DNA of 64,000 nt, taken from assembly GCF_024347215.1 (NCBI RefSeq), contig NZ_AP025282.1, forward strand, positions 4,030,001 to 4,094,000, in the 5' to 3' direction. Positions 43,717 to 52,596 of this stretch are shown in pieces (positions within the stretch are counted from its first letter, which is position 1; each line of letters opens with the position of its first letter). Below the pieces are notes generated by a model. The model was not told where the DNA came from and ran no database searches. It was given only the letters and a program-made list of their open reading frames with translations. Both the position numbers and the translations under genes were made by a program. The DNA comes from Aliamphritea ceti (lineage in GTDB: Bacteria > Pseudomonadota > Gammaproteobacteria > Pseudomonadales > Balneatricaceae).

Positions 43717-44526
43717 TTAATGCTGTAACTTAGTCAGTCCGCAGGAAGACACTAAGGCTTCGTTTTTCTTACTGGCCTCCGGATAAATATTATCCAGCAA
43801 CCATTCTTTACGCTTGCAGCCATACATAGCCTGCTTGAGACGCGAGTCCATACCCGCGCATTCAGCCAGCTTATCATTCATAAACTGCTGAGTTTGGCGA
43901 AAGAAGTCTGTCGATTTAACCGACGAAAAATCTGTTAGCTCGTATCCCAGTTCACCAAGCATTTGCTTATGACAAACGACATTTTTAGGCCCGAGCATAG
44001 AGATATATTTTTGCACCGCCACATCAATACCTTCTACTTTTAGCCCTTCTCTGGCAACGGAACAGGCATCCATGACTCTGCCCAGAGTATTCGCAGCCCC
44101 CTGCAAAGGTAAATGTGCAGTAAAAGCACTGCCTCTGGCATCCGTAATTTCAACCAGTAATTCGTCACCGTGCAGCATTTGTCTCGCTAGATGGGTTTTA
44201 TCAAAATCACTGGCAAAAACAGAATCACCGCGGGTAGAAACAATCCAGTCACTTTGAACTGAATCTTGCTTATCTACGCGATAGCGCACTGGATATTTAT
44301 TCCCAACACCAATGAAATGCCCGACGGAAAAGATCAAATCAAACTCTTCTTCCTGCAGGCATCTGGCAAGTGCCAGACTGCGCTCTTCAATTGAACGCAC
44401 CATTGCAATGTGTGTTTCCTGATCAGAGAACTCATCGACCCGTTTGGCATAAAACCAATCCTCAGCCGCCAGTTCTGCTGGTAAACATAAACTGAATGTA
44501 ATCAGTAATATACATAGTCGTTTCAT
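43717..44526 (-). CDS. secreted VasI-like protein (unassigned)
   Basis: This protein of about 269 residues has a signal peptide (MKRLCILLITFSLCLPAELA). I use the ATG at 44526, preceded by GGGAG, over one five codons upstream. The middle (ARQMLHGDELLVEITDARGS, TAHLPLQGAANTLGRVMDAC) resembles VasI-type proteins linked to type VI secretion, but no T6SS genes are in the window. The C-terminal half (about 175-269) is Cys-containing and unmatched. Function not known; an envelope protein is likely. Confidence 0.6.
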   Translation of the reverse strand: MKRLCILLITFSLCLPAELAAEDWFYAKRVDEFSDQETHIAMVRSIEERSLALARCLQEEEFDLIFSVGHFIGVGNKYPVRYRVDKQDSVQSDWIVSTRGDSVFASDFDKTHLARQMLHGDELLVEITDARGSAFTAHLPLQGAANTLGRVMDACSVAREGLKVEGIDVAVQKYISMLGPKNVVCHKQMLGELGYELTDFSSVKSTDFFRQTQQFMNDKLAECAGMDSRLKQAMYGCKRKEWLLDNIYPEASKKNEALVSSCGLTKLQH

Positions 44527-44696
44527 GGCAGTTACTCCCATTCACGATTGTGTATGCACCTACCTGGATATGAATGCCCATCCCTGTGGCCCATATAATT
44601 AAGCGTAGACCATAAGGCTTTCCTGCCTGTTTTTACTTGTAAACAAATGGCATCCAAACGGTCAAAAACCAAATACAGAGAACTATTCTGGTATGA

Positions 44697-44765
44697 AAGG
44701 CCCTGATATTTAGTTAGGAATCAAATCGCTAAAATTAAATGGCGGCGAGGAAGAGATTCCCGAGT
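44697..44765 (-). pseudogene. decayed copy of the 3' end and terminator of tRNA-Ser
   Basis: GGCCCTGATATTTAGTTAGG, a spacer and ATGGCGGCGAGG match the real tRNA-Ser downstream region and 3' end (44939-44998) with the same 39-40 bp spacing. The copy stops soon after the T-arm position (GATTCCCGAG). It lies about 240 bp from the intact gene. The intervening DNA contains short palindromes such as GCTACGCTCGGCTCG and CGCTGCGCTCG. Confidence 0.65.
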
Positions 44766-44932
44766 TACGCTGAACACTCTGGCTATAGTCGTTCCTCCGA
44801 TGTGCGTCGCTACGCTCGGCTCGAACCCGCGAGGCTTTTATTCGCATGCGCTCACCCATAAAGGGCCATCGTCGCAAGCTCCAATGTTATCTCGCTGCGC
44901 TCGATTCACCCTCCAGCACAATCTTTCAGACA

Positions 44933-44962
44933 CAAAAAAGCCCTGATGTTTAGTCAGGGCTT
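44933..44962 (-). terminator. rho-independent terminator of tRNA-Ser
   Basis: AGCCCTGA (44939-44946) and TCAGGGCT (44954-44961) form a stem; on the minus strand it ends in six T, about 17 bp after the tRNA CCA end. Confidence 0.88.
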
Positions 44963-44978
44963 AATCGTTTTAATTAGA

Positions 44979-45066
44979 TGGCGGTGAGGGAGGGATTCGA
45001 ACCCTCGATACCTTTCGGTATACACACTTTCCAGGCGTGCTCCTTCGGCCACTCGGACACCTCACC
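44979..45066 (-). tRNA. tRNA-Ser (anticodon GGA)
   Basis: This 88-nt class II tRNA has acceptor GGTGAGG/CCTCACC, discriminator G73, encoded CCA, and a long variable arm (TATACC-GAAA-GGTATC). The anticodon loop CTGGAAA gives GGA, reading UCC and UCU. The sequence is close to Escherichia coli tRNA-Ser(GGA). Confidence 0.96.
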
Positions 45067-45106
45067 GCAATTCTTCAGTACTTTTCAGCACTTCAGAGTG
45101 GCGCGT

Positions 45107-45135
45107 ACTTTAATGGAATTTACGTGCTAAATCAA
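45107..45135 (-). promoter_or_regulatory. sigma-70 promoter of tRNA-Ser
   Basis: On the minus strand there is a -35 TTGATT, a 17-bp spacer and a -10 TAAAGT, followed by the GC-rich ACGCGCC, as is common for stable RNA promoters. It leaves a leader of about 35 nt before the tRNA. Confidence 0.6.
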
Positions 45136-45233
45136 ACCTGTAACCGGAGTTTTTTGGTTTTTTTTTGTACTCTGTAAAATTCAATAAAATACCTGTTATC
45201 TCTACTGTATGTCTTACCTAACAGTGGCCCACG

Positions 45234-45266
45234 AAAAAGCCCGTTTAACGAAGTTAAACGGGCTTT
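45234..45266 (-). terminator. rho-independent terminator of ftsZ
   Basis: A 14-bp perfect stem (AAAGCCCGTTTAAC at 45236-45249 with GTTAAACGGGCTTT at 45253-45266) and a 3-base loop end in five T on the minus strand. It closes ftsZ, so ftsZ is the last gene of its unit here. Confidence 0.92.
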
Positions 45267-45347
45267 CTATACAAGTAATACTCTTTACAGAGCGGGCTAT
45301 TTCAGGAAGGGACGATTCCTTTAATAACCCCGTTACTCACGTCTGGA

Positions 45348-46544
45348 TTAATCAGCTTGTCGACGCAGGAAAGCTGGAATATCCAGGAATTCCATATCAT
45401 CAGTGCCGGTTTTCTTAGCTTCGCTGGCTTCGACTGCCGGCGCTGGATTATCTTCTGCACGCAGAGAATCAGACGCTTTGTTACGCATAACTGTTGGTAA
45501 TTCCAGCTGGCTGTAATCTGCAGCAGCACCGCCGGCAACCGCTGCACGCTTAGGCGCACTGTTTACCACTCGGATTTCCTGCTCGACTGCCGCACCCAGA
45601 CCAGTTGCTACAACAGTGACCTTGATCTCTTCGCTCATCTCAGGATCGATAACGGTACCGACAACAACAGTAGCATTTTCAGACGCAAACTCTTCAACAA
45701 CCTGACCAACTTCTGAGAACTCACCCAGCCCCAGATCCAGACCTGCTGTGATGTTCACCAGAATACCGCGTGCACCCTGCAGATCAATGTCTTCCAACAG
45801 AGGGCTGCGAATAGCTGCTTCTGCTGCTTCAACACCACGGTTTTCACCACGTGCTGTACCGGTGCCCATCATTGCCATGCCCATTTCAGACATAACAGTA
45901 CGAACGTCGGCGAAATCCACGTTGATCATACCCGGACGGATAATCAGATCAGCAATGCCCTGAACCGCACCTTTGAGTACATCGTTAGCGGCATTAAAAG
46001 CATTGATTAGCGAGCAGTTTTTACCTAGCACCTGCATCAGCTTTTCATTAGGAATGATGATCAGAGAGTCAACATTTTCAGACAACTCTTTAATGCCCTG
46101 CTCGGCGATCAGCACTCGCTTCTTACCTTCAAACGGGAATGGCTTAGTAACCACTGCAACCGTCAGAATGCCCATTTCCTTAGCAACTTCAGCAACAATT
46201 GGTGCTGCACCTGTACCGGTACCGCCACCCATTCCTGCGGTAATGAATACCATGTCAGCGCCACGGATCATTTCAGCAATACCTTCGCGGTCTTCCAGTG
46301 CAGCCTGACGACCTACATCAGGATTTGCACCGGCACCCAGACCTTTAGTGATCTCGCCACCAATCTGCAGCAGGCTTTTCGCCAGCATATTATCAAGTGC
46401 CTGAGAGTCCGTATTAGCACAGATAAACTCTACGCCATCAACATCTGTAGACACCATGTGCTGGACGGCATTACCACCGCCTCCGCCAACGCCGACCACC
46501 TTAATGACCGCGTTCTGGGGTACGCTATTAACTAATTCAAACAT
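45348..46544 (-). CDS. ftsZ: cell-division tubulin homologue FtsZ
   Basis: This is a 398-residue GTPase. The tubulin signature GGGTGTGAAP and the synergy loop NVDFADVRTVMSEMG are intact, and the C-terminal peptide DDMEFLDIPAFLRRQAD is the binding site for FtsA and ZipA. I use the ATG at 46544, with a GGAGGAAAGG ribosome site. A longer in-frame start 38 codons upstream lacks one. FtsZ forms the division ring. It is followed by a terminator and tRNA-Ser rather than by lpxC, its usual neighbour. Confidence 0.98.
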   Translation of the reverse strand: MFELVNSVPQNAVIKVVGVGGGGGNAVQHMVSTDVDGVEFICANTDSQALDNMLAKSLLQIGGEITKGLGAGANPDVGRQAALEDREGIAEMIRGADMVFITAGMGGGTGTGAAPIVAEVAKEMGILTVAVVTKPFPFEGKKRVLIAEQGIKELSENVDSLIIIPNEKLMQVLGKNCSLINAFNAANDVLKGAVQGIADLIIRPGMINVDFADVRTVMSEMGMAMMGTGTARGENRGVEAAEAAIRSPLLEDIDLQGARGILVNITAGLDLGLGEFSEVGQVVEEFASENATVVVGTVIDPEMSEEIKVTVVATGLGAAVEQEIRVVNSAPKRAAVAGGAAADYSQLELPTVMRNKASDSLRAEDNPAPAVEASEAKKTGTDDMEFLDIPAFLRRQAD

Positions 46545-46697
46545 GTCCCTTTCCTCCAGCTTAAGCGTGTTATTAACGCTTAGGTCTGTCTTTCTAATTA
46601 TGATTGATGCGTCGGCTCCGCCAACACATACAACTTGTTTTGTACTGAAGGCCGGCATCTAACTACTGGCCAATCAAAATATTAGTTCCCTGCCGTT

Positions 46698-47936
46698 TCA
46701 GAAATTTCTCTGAAACCAGCTTTTCATTCGTTTCAGCGCCGGCGTATTCGGCACTGAACTGATCTCTACCGGCAGTTCATCTTGCCGGGGTACATTATCC
46801 TGTTTTGCGTATTGCAGCAGGCCAATAGACGTTGCATATATAGGGCTGGCTAAAATATCCGCCATCCCTTTAACGCCTTTAGGCAGAGCCAGGCGAACTG
46901 GCATATGAAAGATCTCTTCTGCCAGTTCAACAGCACCTTCCATTTTTGCAGTGCCGCCGGTCAGAACAATACCGGCTGCAATCATGTCTTCGAAACCGCT
47001 GCGACGTAATTCAGCCTGCACCAGCGTAAATAATTCGTCATAGCGCGGTTCAACAACTTCAGCCAACGCCTGACGTGAAAGGTCTCTAGCTGGTCGGTCT
47101 CCGACACTCGGTACCTTAATTGTTTCATGTGCCCCTGCTAGCTGAGCCAGTGCACAGGCATACTTCTGTTTAATTTCTTCGGCATTAAGTGTTGGAGTAC
47201 GTAACGCCATCGCGATGTCGTTCGTGACTTGGTCACCAGCAATAGGTATGACTGCTGTATGCCGGATTGCACCACCTGTGAATATGGCAATATCAGTGGT
47301 TCCACCACCCATATCCACCATACAAACGCCAAGTTCTTTTTCGTCATCAGTCAGTACTGAATAACTGGACGCCAACTGCTCGAGAACGCTGTCATCTACT
47401 GCCAGGCCACAACGTTGCACACATTTTTCAATGTTCTGTACAGCATTCACCGCACCTGTCACCAAATGAACTTTCGCTTCCAAACGAACACCGGACATAC
47501 CCAGCGGTTCACGGATACCTTCCTGATTATCAATTACATATTCTTGCGGCAATATATGTAAAATTTTCTGATCAGCAGGTATTGCAACAGCTCTTGCTGC
47601 ATCCATCACCCTTTCCAGATCATGTTCCATCACTTCACGGTCACGTACGGCTACAATCCCGTGAGAATTCATGCTGTTGATATGGCTACCAGCAATCCCC
47701 ACAGTAACTGAATGAATTTTGCATCCCGCCATCAGCTCAGCTTCTTCTACTGCACGCTGAATGGACTGCACTGTCGATTCAATATTCACCACAACACCAC
47801 GCTTTAAACCACGTGAAGCATGAGAACCTATGCCTACAATATCGATCACACCATCCGGGCCAACTTCACCCACAAGACACACCACCTTTGAGGTGCCAAT
47901 GTCTAACGCGACGATCATATTGCTTGCCATGGTCAT
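46698..47936 (-). CDS. ftsA: cell-division actin-like protein FtsA
   Basis: This is a 412-residue actin-fold protein that anchors FtsZ to the membrane. It has VALDIGTSKVVCLVGEV, the 1C domain around KIHSVTVGIAGSHINSMNSH, GVCMVDMGGGTTDIAIFTGG, and a C-terminal amphipathic helix ALKRMKSWFQRNF for membrane binding. Several ATGs lie close together at 47936-47918, and no strong ribosome site distinguishes them. Upstream there is no ftsQ but a 1-kb gap, which breaks the common ftsQ-ftsA-ftsZ order. Confidence 0.97.
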   Translation of the reverse strand: MTMASNMIVALDIGTSKVVCLVGEVGPDGVIDIVGIGSHASRGLKRGVVVNIESTVQSIQRAVEEAELMAGCKIHSVTVGIAGSHINSMNSHGIVAVRDREVMEHDLERVMDAARAVAIPADQKILHILPQEYVIDNQEGIREPLGMSGVRLEAKVHLVTGAVNAVQNIEKCVQRCGLAVDDSVLEQLASSYSVLTDDEKELGVCMVDMGGGTTDIAIFTGGAIRHTAVIPIAGDQVTNDIAMALRTPTLNAEEIKQKYACALAQLAGAHETIKVPSVGDRPARDLSRQALAEVVEPRYDELFTLVQAELRRSGFEDMIAAGIVLTGGTAKMEGAVELAEEIFHMPVRLALPKGVKGMADILASPIYATSIGLLQYAKQDNVPRQDELPVEISSVPNTPALKRMKSWFQRNF

Positions 47937-48975
47937 ATATAAAACCGCTTTTATTACTCCGGCACCATGCCGAAGAATTCAATGTATTGAAACCTGCCTG
48001 CCAAAACTGTGGAAAAGCTTGTCAGCGAATATTCAAAAGTGAATATTGATCTCCTCAGCTTTTCTGAATAATCAACTGCCATAAAAATATTTATCAACAA
48101 TCTTTTATCAACAGCTTTACTGACGTTTTTGCCAGCTATCTTTTTCTAATCAGAGCCTGGTTACTATTTAACCAAACCTTCTCCGTAAATTCTTTTCCAC
48201 AAAAACCTGAACAATTAACAACCAGCATAGTTCAGTTTTTAATCAAACTCAGTGTAAAACGGCATTTTTAATAATTAATGCCAAGAATAAACCATTCAAT
48301 TTAATTTTTAAGCATTTTTTTAGGATATTGATTTAATTCTTTGCTTAAAGGCAATTATGTTCCGCCGCACTACTGTGTATCGGCAAAAACCTGCCATCTT
48401 TAGCAGAAATTTCACCATGATAGCTGACTTTTCAGCCAATCCGGCTAATCCTGAACCTACTGTATATTTTTAACACAATTTAATTTTTTTTTGTACAAAA
48501 AACATACAAAAATCAAAATTTAGTTTTGAATAAACAAACACTAATCAATATTTAATATTGACGTTTTTACTATATTTCAAAAATTAATATTGATGATTTT
48601 GCTAATTTTCAACATTTAATATTGATGATTTTATTAATTTTCAAAAATTAATAATGATTAATCAAGCAATATTCAAAAACCTATTTTGATTAATCTCATA
48701 TATTCTTAATTACTGATAATTAAAGAAACCAATGTAATTACCCACAAACACTGACAAGTAGTTAAGATATCAACAGCTATCAGGAAGCTAATGGGAGAAT
48801 AGATGTGCACAACCAGAACGCGATAACTGCCCACAGAAGAGGTTAATACAATAAGAAATATTCACAGGGTGATTTGGATAGGAAAAACTGAGGCGGGCTC
48901 TTGTACCTGTGTATAACCCCACAGAGTTACGTTGCTAATATTCGAACTCAGCGAGCTAAGATCACACTGCAGCAA
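47937..48975. other. 1-kb AT-rich intergenic region upstream of ftsA with DnaA-box-like sites
   Basis: No gene is found. The region must hold the ftsA promoter. It carries a perfect DnaA-box sequence TTATACACA (minus strand, 48908-48916) and near-consensus sites: TTTTCCACA (minus, 48008-48016; plus, 48193-48201), TTATCAACA (48091-48099 and 48105-48113) and TTACCCACA (48738-48746). Between them lies the 32-bp repeat array (48520-48690). This combination is origin-like, but the window does not show the usual oriC neighbours, and AT-rich gaps give chance matches. Confidence 0.5.
48520..48690. repeat. 32-bp phased AT-rich tandem repeats upstream of ftsA
   Basis: Cores TTAGTTTTG, TTAATATTG (three times), TTAATAATG and CCTATTTTG start at 48520, 48552, 48584, 48616, 48648 and 48680, exactly 32 bp apart. 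The middle units also share GATGATTTT and AATTTTCAAAA. A 32-bp period is about three helical turns, so the same DNA face would be presented each time. Confidence 0.8.
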
Positions 48976-49626
48976 TCATGAAGGATAACTATAACTGGCC
49001 AATTGCTGTTGCCAGTTCGCTAGCTCAGGAGTGCTTGAAACGTATTCTCGCAAAGTCGTTACGCCATCCGCCAGGTAACTGGTATCAAGGAAGTTATCGA
49101 CAACCTCTTTACTCTGAGTGGCTGCAGCCTGTAAGCAAAAAAACAAATAACGGGGAAAAGGCAGGATATCTGTACGCCACAACTCCCCCTGATAGTACTG
49201 GCCAACCCTACGATGATATTCGGCAGGCGTTATACACTTATTCAAGCGATAGTCAGTATCACTAAAGCCACTACACATACGCGCCTGTGAAGGTTGCTCT
49301 GACCCGGTTGCAGATGCCAGTAGCTCAGTTGAAACTTCTATCCAACGAAAGCGATGCTCTCGCTCATATAGCTCAAGAAACTCATCTTCACTACATTCAA
49401 ACTGACTACAAATAATTGAGCTGTCAGAATCTGCTTGCGTTGAACAGGATGCGATTTGCAGGCTATCAGCATCAGCACCATGCCGGCTAATGAAAACAAT
49501 ACCTACTTTATTAAAAACACGCCTGTAGCCCGACACTTTCACCAATCTGAAGTTCTGCAGTCCCGGTACTGTTTCACGGGCAGAAGCTTCAGATAATAAA
49601 GATCCGTAGCCAGCAACAGAAATCAT
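48976..49626 (-). CDS. gamma-glutamylcyclotransferase-like protein
   Basis: This is a 216-residue protein. It begins MISVAGYGSLLSEASA, the phosphate/substrate loop YGSLL of the gamma-glutamylcyclotransferase fold, and has an acidic candidate catalytic segment ELYEREHRFRW. The family cyclises gamma-glutamyl compounds or has related roles, but the substrate is not known here. Its ATG overlaps the stop of rmuC (ATGA at 49623-49626), so both are one transcript. Confidence 0.75.
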   Translation of the reverse strand: MISVAGYGSLLSEASARETVPGLQNFRLVKVSGYRRVFNKVGIVFISRHGADADSLQIASCSTQADSDSSIICSQFECSEDEFLELYEREHRFRWIEVSTELLASATGSEQPSQARMCSGFSDTDYRLNKCITPAEYHRRVGQYYQGELWRTDILPFPRYLFFCLQAAATQSKEVVDNFLDTSYLADGVTTLREYVSSTPELANWQQQLASYSYPS

Positions 49627-51359
49627 TTCAGTTCATCATCCCGGCGAAAAGAATCGCCGGATACGGCAACTTGCTCAGTATCGCCAGAACTGACAAATGG
49701 TGCCGACTCAAAAGCAGTATCCACCAGCCGTACTTTCGGCGGTGCAACATCTTGTACTTCTGTATCTTGTTCTTCAGTAGTTTGCTCTTCTTTCTCTTTA
49801 AACGCCTGAGCACCCAGAGTATTTACTTCAGAAACTCCATCGGCGATTACTTCAGGATCTTCTGTGCGAGGCAGGTTTTGCAGTTCTGCTTCAGCAGCTT
49901 CATCCTGCAAGCGCTTGTCCATTTGTTTCTTATTACGGACACCCAACTGTTGCAGAGAGGCTACCTGAGAAACAAGATTACCGCGCCCGCTGACCAAGCG
50001 TTTATGCGCCATATGATAAGCCTGAGAGGAACGTTCCAGGTGCTTTCCTACATCTTCTAGAGACTCAACAAAGCCAACGAACTTGTCATGCAACTCACCG
50101 CCCCGTCGGGCAATTTCCTGAGCATTCAGGCTCTGGCGTTCATAACGCCAGATATTATTAATGGTGCGTAATGTCACCAGCAATGTCGCCGGGCTTACAA
50201 GAATAATGTTGCGTTCGTATGCAAATGCAAACAAGTCCGGATCTTCCTGAACGGCCAGTAAGAACGCGCCTTCTATAGGTACAAATAACAATACGAAATC
50301 GAGACTGCGAATACCTTCCAGATCCTGGTAAGCCTTATCGCTGAGACCACGTACATGGTTACGGATAGATTGCAGATGATCCCGCAGGTTTCGTGCCCGA
50401 ACAGCATCATGCTCCTCGGAACAGAAAGCCTCATAAGCTGTCAGGGAAACCTTAGCATCAATAATGACATCTTTTTCATCAGGTAAACGTACAATCACAT
50501 CAGGCTGTAAACGGCGACCACCGTCATTCACGCTAACCTGAGTCTGATATTCATGGCCTTCACGTAATCCGGACTGCTCCAGCACCCGTGATAAAATTAC
50601 TTCACCCCAGTTGCCCTGTGTTTTGGACTCACCCTTTAAAGCGTTAGTCAGATTTACCGCATCCGAACTCATCTGCTGATTCAGTTGCTTCAGTTGCTGA
50701 ATCTGTTCGTACAGAGATCGTCTGTCCCGGGATTCTTTGTCGTAAGTGTCTTCAACCCTTCGCTTAAAGTCACCCAACTGCTCTTTCAACGGTGTCAGTA
50801 AATTACCCAAAGCATCGCGGTTTTCATCTTTAAAGGTTTTAGACTTTTCAGCAAAGATTTTATTGGCCAGATTCTCGAACTCACCTTTAAGCTGATCACG
50901 GGCATCATTCAGCAACTGCACTTTCTCATGATGTGCAGCCCGCTCACTCTGCAATTTTGCCTGCAGTTCAGCATTACGGGCCTGATGCTGGTTCTGGCTT
51001 AATCGCAATTCATTCTGCTCGGTCAGCAACTGAGCATAGTCATCTTCCAATCGCTGTTTTTGTAAGCTGATTTGTTGCAGGCGAACTTCTTCAAGTTCGA
51101 GACGGCGTATCTGTTCGGCCTTCTCATCCAGCGATAGCTGTAACTCAGAAGCTTTTTCATCAACAACTGTACGGGCATCTTTAACTTCTTCCAGTTTATC
51201 TTCTAACTGGCCGATTTTGACGTACTGCTGACTCTGCATCAGCTGTGCCTTACGTTTATGTTGCTGAATACGTAACGTCATCAGCAGCATGCCAAACAAC
51301 GTGCCCGCAATCGCGCCTACAGTAAGAATAACAATTGGCTGTTCAAGAAACTCATTCAT
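49623..51359 (-). CDS. rmuC: DNA recombination protein RmuC
   Basis: This is a 578-residue protein. An N-terminal membrane helix (PIVILTVGAIAGTLFGMLLM) is followed by a long coiled coil (about 35-200). The conserved RmuC domain comes next, with GNWGEVILSRVLEQSGL, VIIDAKVSLTAYEAF and LLFVPIEGAFLLAVQEDPDL. The tail from about 490 is acidic and likely disordered, longer than in Escherichia coli. RmuC limits inversions at short repeats; its nuclease-like core is inferred from the family. Confidence 0.95.
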   Translation of the reverse strand: MNEFLEQPIVILTVGAIAGTLFGMLLMTLRIQQHKRKAQLMQSQQYVKIGQLEDKLEEVKDARTVVDEKASELQLSLDEKAEQIRRLELEEVRLQQISLQKQRLEDDYAQLLTEQNELRLSQNQHQARNAELQAKLQSERAAHHEKVQLLNDARDQLKGEFENLANKIFAEKSKTFKDENRDALGNLLTPLKEQLGDFKRRVEDTYDKESRDRRSLYEQIQQLKQLNQQMSSDAVNLTNALKGESKTQGNWGEVILSRVLEQSGLREGHEYQTQVSVNDGGRRLQPDVIVRLPDEKDVIIDAKVSLTAYEAFCSEEHDAVRARNLRDHLQSIRNHVRGLSDKAYQDLEGIRSLDFVLLFVPIEGAFLLAVQEDPDLFAFAYERNIILVSPATLLVTLRTINNIWRYERQSLNAQEIARRGGELHDKFVGFVESLEDVGKHLERSSQAYHMAHKRLVSGRGNLVSQVASLQQLGVRNKKQMDKRLQDEAAEAELQNLPRTEDPEVIADGVSEVNTLGAQAFKEKEEQTTEEQDTEVQDVAPPKVRLVDTAFESAPFVSSGDTEQVAVSGDSFRRDDELK

Positions 51360-51395
51360 GGCGCAACAACCTCCGTGTCTGGCAGGACTAACCTG

Positions 51396-51752
51396 TTACC
51401 AGAAATAATATAGAAGACCAATGGCAGCAATGTTCAGCGGCAGCATCAAAAAGATATTTGTCAGATCACCAAACAAACGCTGTGTAATCCCTACTGAGAT
51501 AGCCGGAAAACTTAATACTAAACTGCTCGCTGGAATCCACCACTCTAACAGGCGGAAGCCATATGCCATTGCACCAATTAAGGTTAACGCGGCAAGGTTA
51601 CCGATCATGATGACCGTTACCTGACCATTTCTGCTATGCAAAAAGGCCGGTTTATCTTCCTCTTTAAGCTTATTCAGTTGACCTGCACTCAGCGCGGCAG
51701 ACATCGACACGAAGCCACTGAACAGAAAGATAAATAAAGGCTCAAATAACAT
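51396..51752 (-). CDS. small integral membrane protein, unknown function
   Basis: This is a 118-residue protein with three or four hydrophobic segments (LFIFLFSGFVSMSAALSA, VIMIGNLAALTLIGAMAYGF, IFLMLPLNIAAIGLLYYFW). No family is recognised. It lies upstream of rmuC by 36 bp on the same strand and may be co-transcribed with it. It is divergent from the O-methyltransferase. Confidence 0.65.
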   Translation of the reverse strand: MLFEPLFIFLFSGFVSMSAALSAGQLNKLKEEDKPAFLHSRNGQVTVIMIGNLAALTLIGAMAYGFRLLEWWIPASSLVLSFPAISVGITQRLFGDLTNIFLMLPLNIAAIGLLYYFW

Positions 51753-51942
51753 ACAGGTTTCCTGGCAAGCAAAAATGAGCCGCTATTGTAAAAGATTTTT
51801 ACCGCAGCAGCAGGCTTTTACTGAATTTCATCGCAGAAAAGCCAACCAAAATGTTATTATGCGGCGAATTTTTAGTGCACAAAACAGCAGATTTATTTGC
51901 CAGCGAGTGTTCCTGCAAAACTGCCGTCCAAAGAGAGACATT

Positions 51943-52584
51943 ATGAGCCAGTACCTGGTTAACGAAAGTATCGAAGATTACGCCTTTATCAACACCGCTG
52001 AAGAACCACCGTTGCTGCAGGAATTAATCGACAAAACCAACGAAAATATGGGCTGGCCGCAAAAACTTTCCGGACGCCTGGTTGGTCGTACTCTAAAAAT
52101 GCTAAGTGCAATTCACCAACCTAAGACTGCTCTTGAAATAGGCATGTTCACTGGTTACTCCGCACTTTCGATTGCTGAAGGTATGCCTGATGATGGCAAG
52201 TTAATTTGTTGCGAAACGAACCCACGCGCTATCGAGTTCGCGAAGACCTTTTATGACCGCAGCGAACATGGTCATAAAATCGAAGTGATTTTCGGCAAAG
52301 CGCTGGAGACCATCCGCGAACTGGATCTGGAGCTGGACTTCACCTTCATCGATGCAGATAAACGTAACTATCTGAACTATTACGAAGAAGTTAAAGCGAT
52401 GACCCGTGTCGGTGGCCTGATCGTTCTCGACAACGTTCTTTGGTCCGGTAAAGTTATACAGCCCGAATCCGACATCGATGACATTTTAGTTGAAACTAAT
52501 CGCCGTATCGCTCAGGACAGTGACGTTGAAAATGTCTTTTTGACAGTTCGCGACGGCCTCAACGTCGTCCGCAAAGTTCGCTGA
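51943..52584 (+). CDS. class I SAM-dependent O-methyltransferase (CCoAOMT-like)
   Basis: This is a 213-residue protein. The SAM motif TALEIGMFTGYSALSIAEGM and the metal/substrate motif FTFIDADKRNYLNYYEE with GGLIVLDNVLWSGKV match small bacterial catechol-type O-methyltransferases. The ATG at 51943, with AGAGAG upstream, is preferred over an in-frame start 56 codons earlier whose added sequence looks non-coding. The physiological substrate is not known. The next gene starts 12 bp after its stop. Confidence 0.88.
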   Translation: MSQYLVNESIEDYAFINTAEEPPLLQELIDKTNENMGWPQKLSGRLVGRTLKMLSAIHQPKTALEIGMFTGYSALSIAEGMPDDGKLICCETNPRAIEFAKTFYDRSEHGHKIEVIFGKALETIRELDLELDFTFIDADKRNYLNYYEEVKAMTRVGGLIVLDNVLWSGKVIQPESDIDDILVETNRRIAQDSDVENVFLTVRDGLNVVRKVR

Positions 52585-52596
52585 TCCGGAGTCAGA

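Noticed and set aside
46545..46658. N-terminal extension of FtsZ
   Set aside because: The strong ribosome site and normal FtsZ N-terminus (MFELVNSVPQNAVIKV) support the start at 46544.
48520..48690. Possible CRISPR array from 32-bp periodicity
   Set aside because: The whole 32-bp period is similar AT-rich sequence with no separate spacers, and no cas genes are near.
51775..51942. 56-codon N-terminal extension of the O-methyltransferase
   Set aside because: The added sequence is basic and unlike the family, and AGAGAG precedes the internal ATG at 51943.
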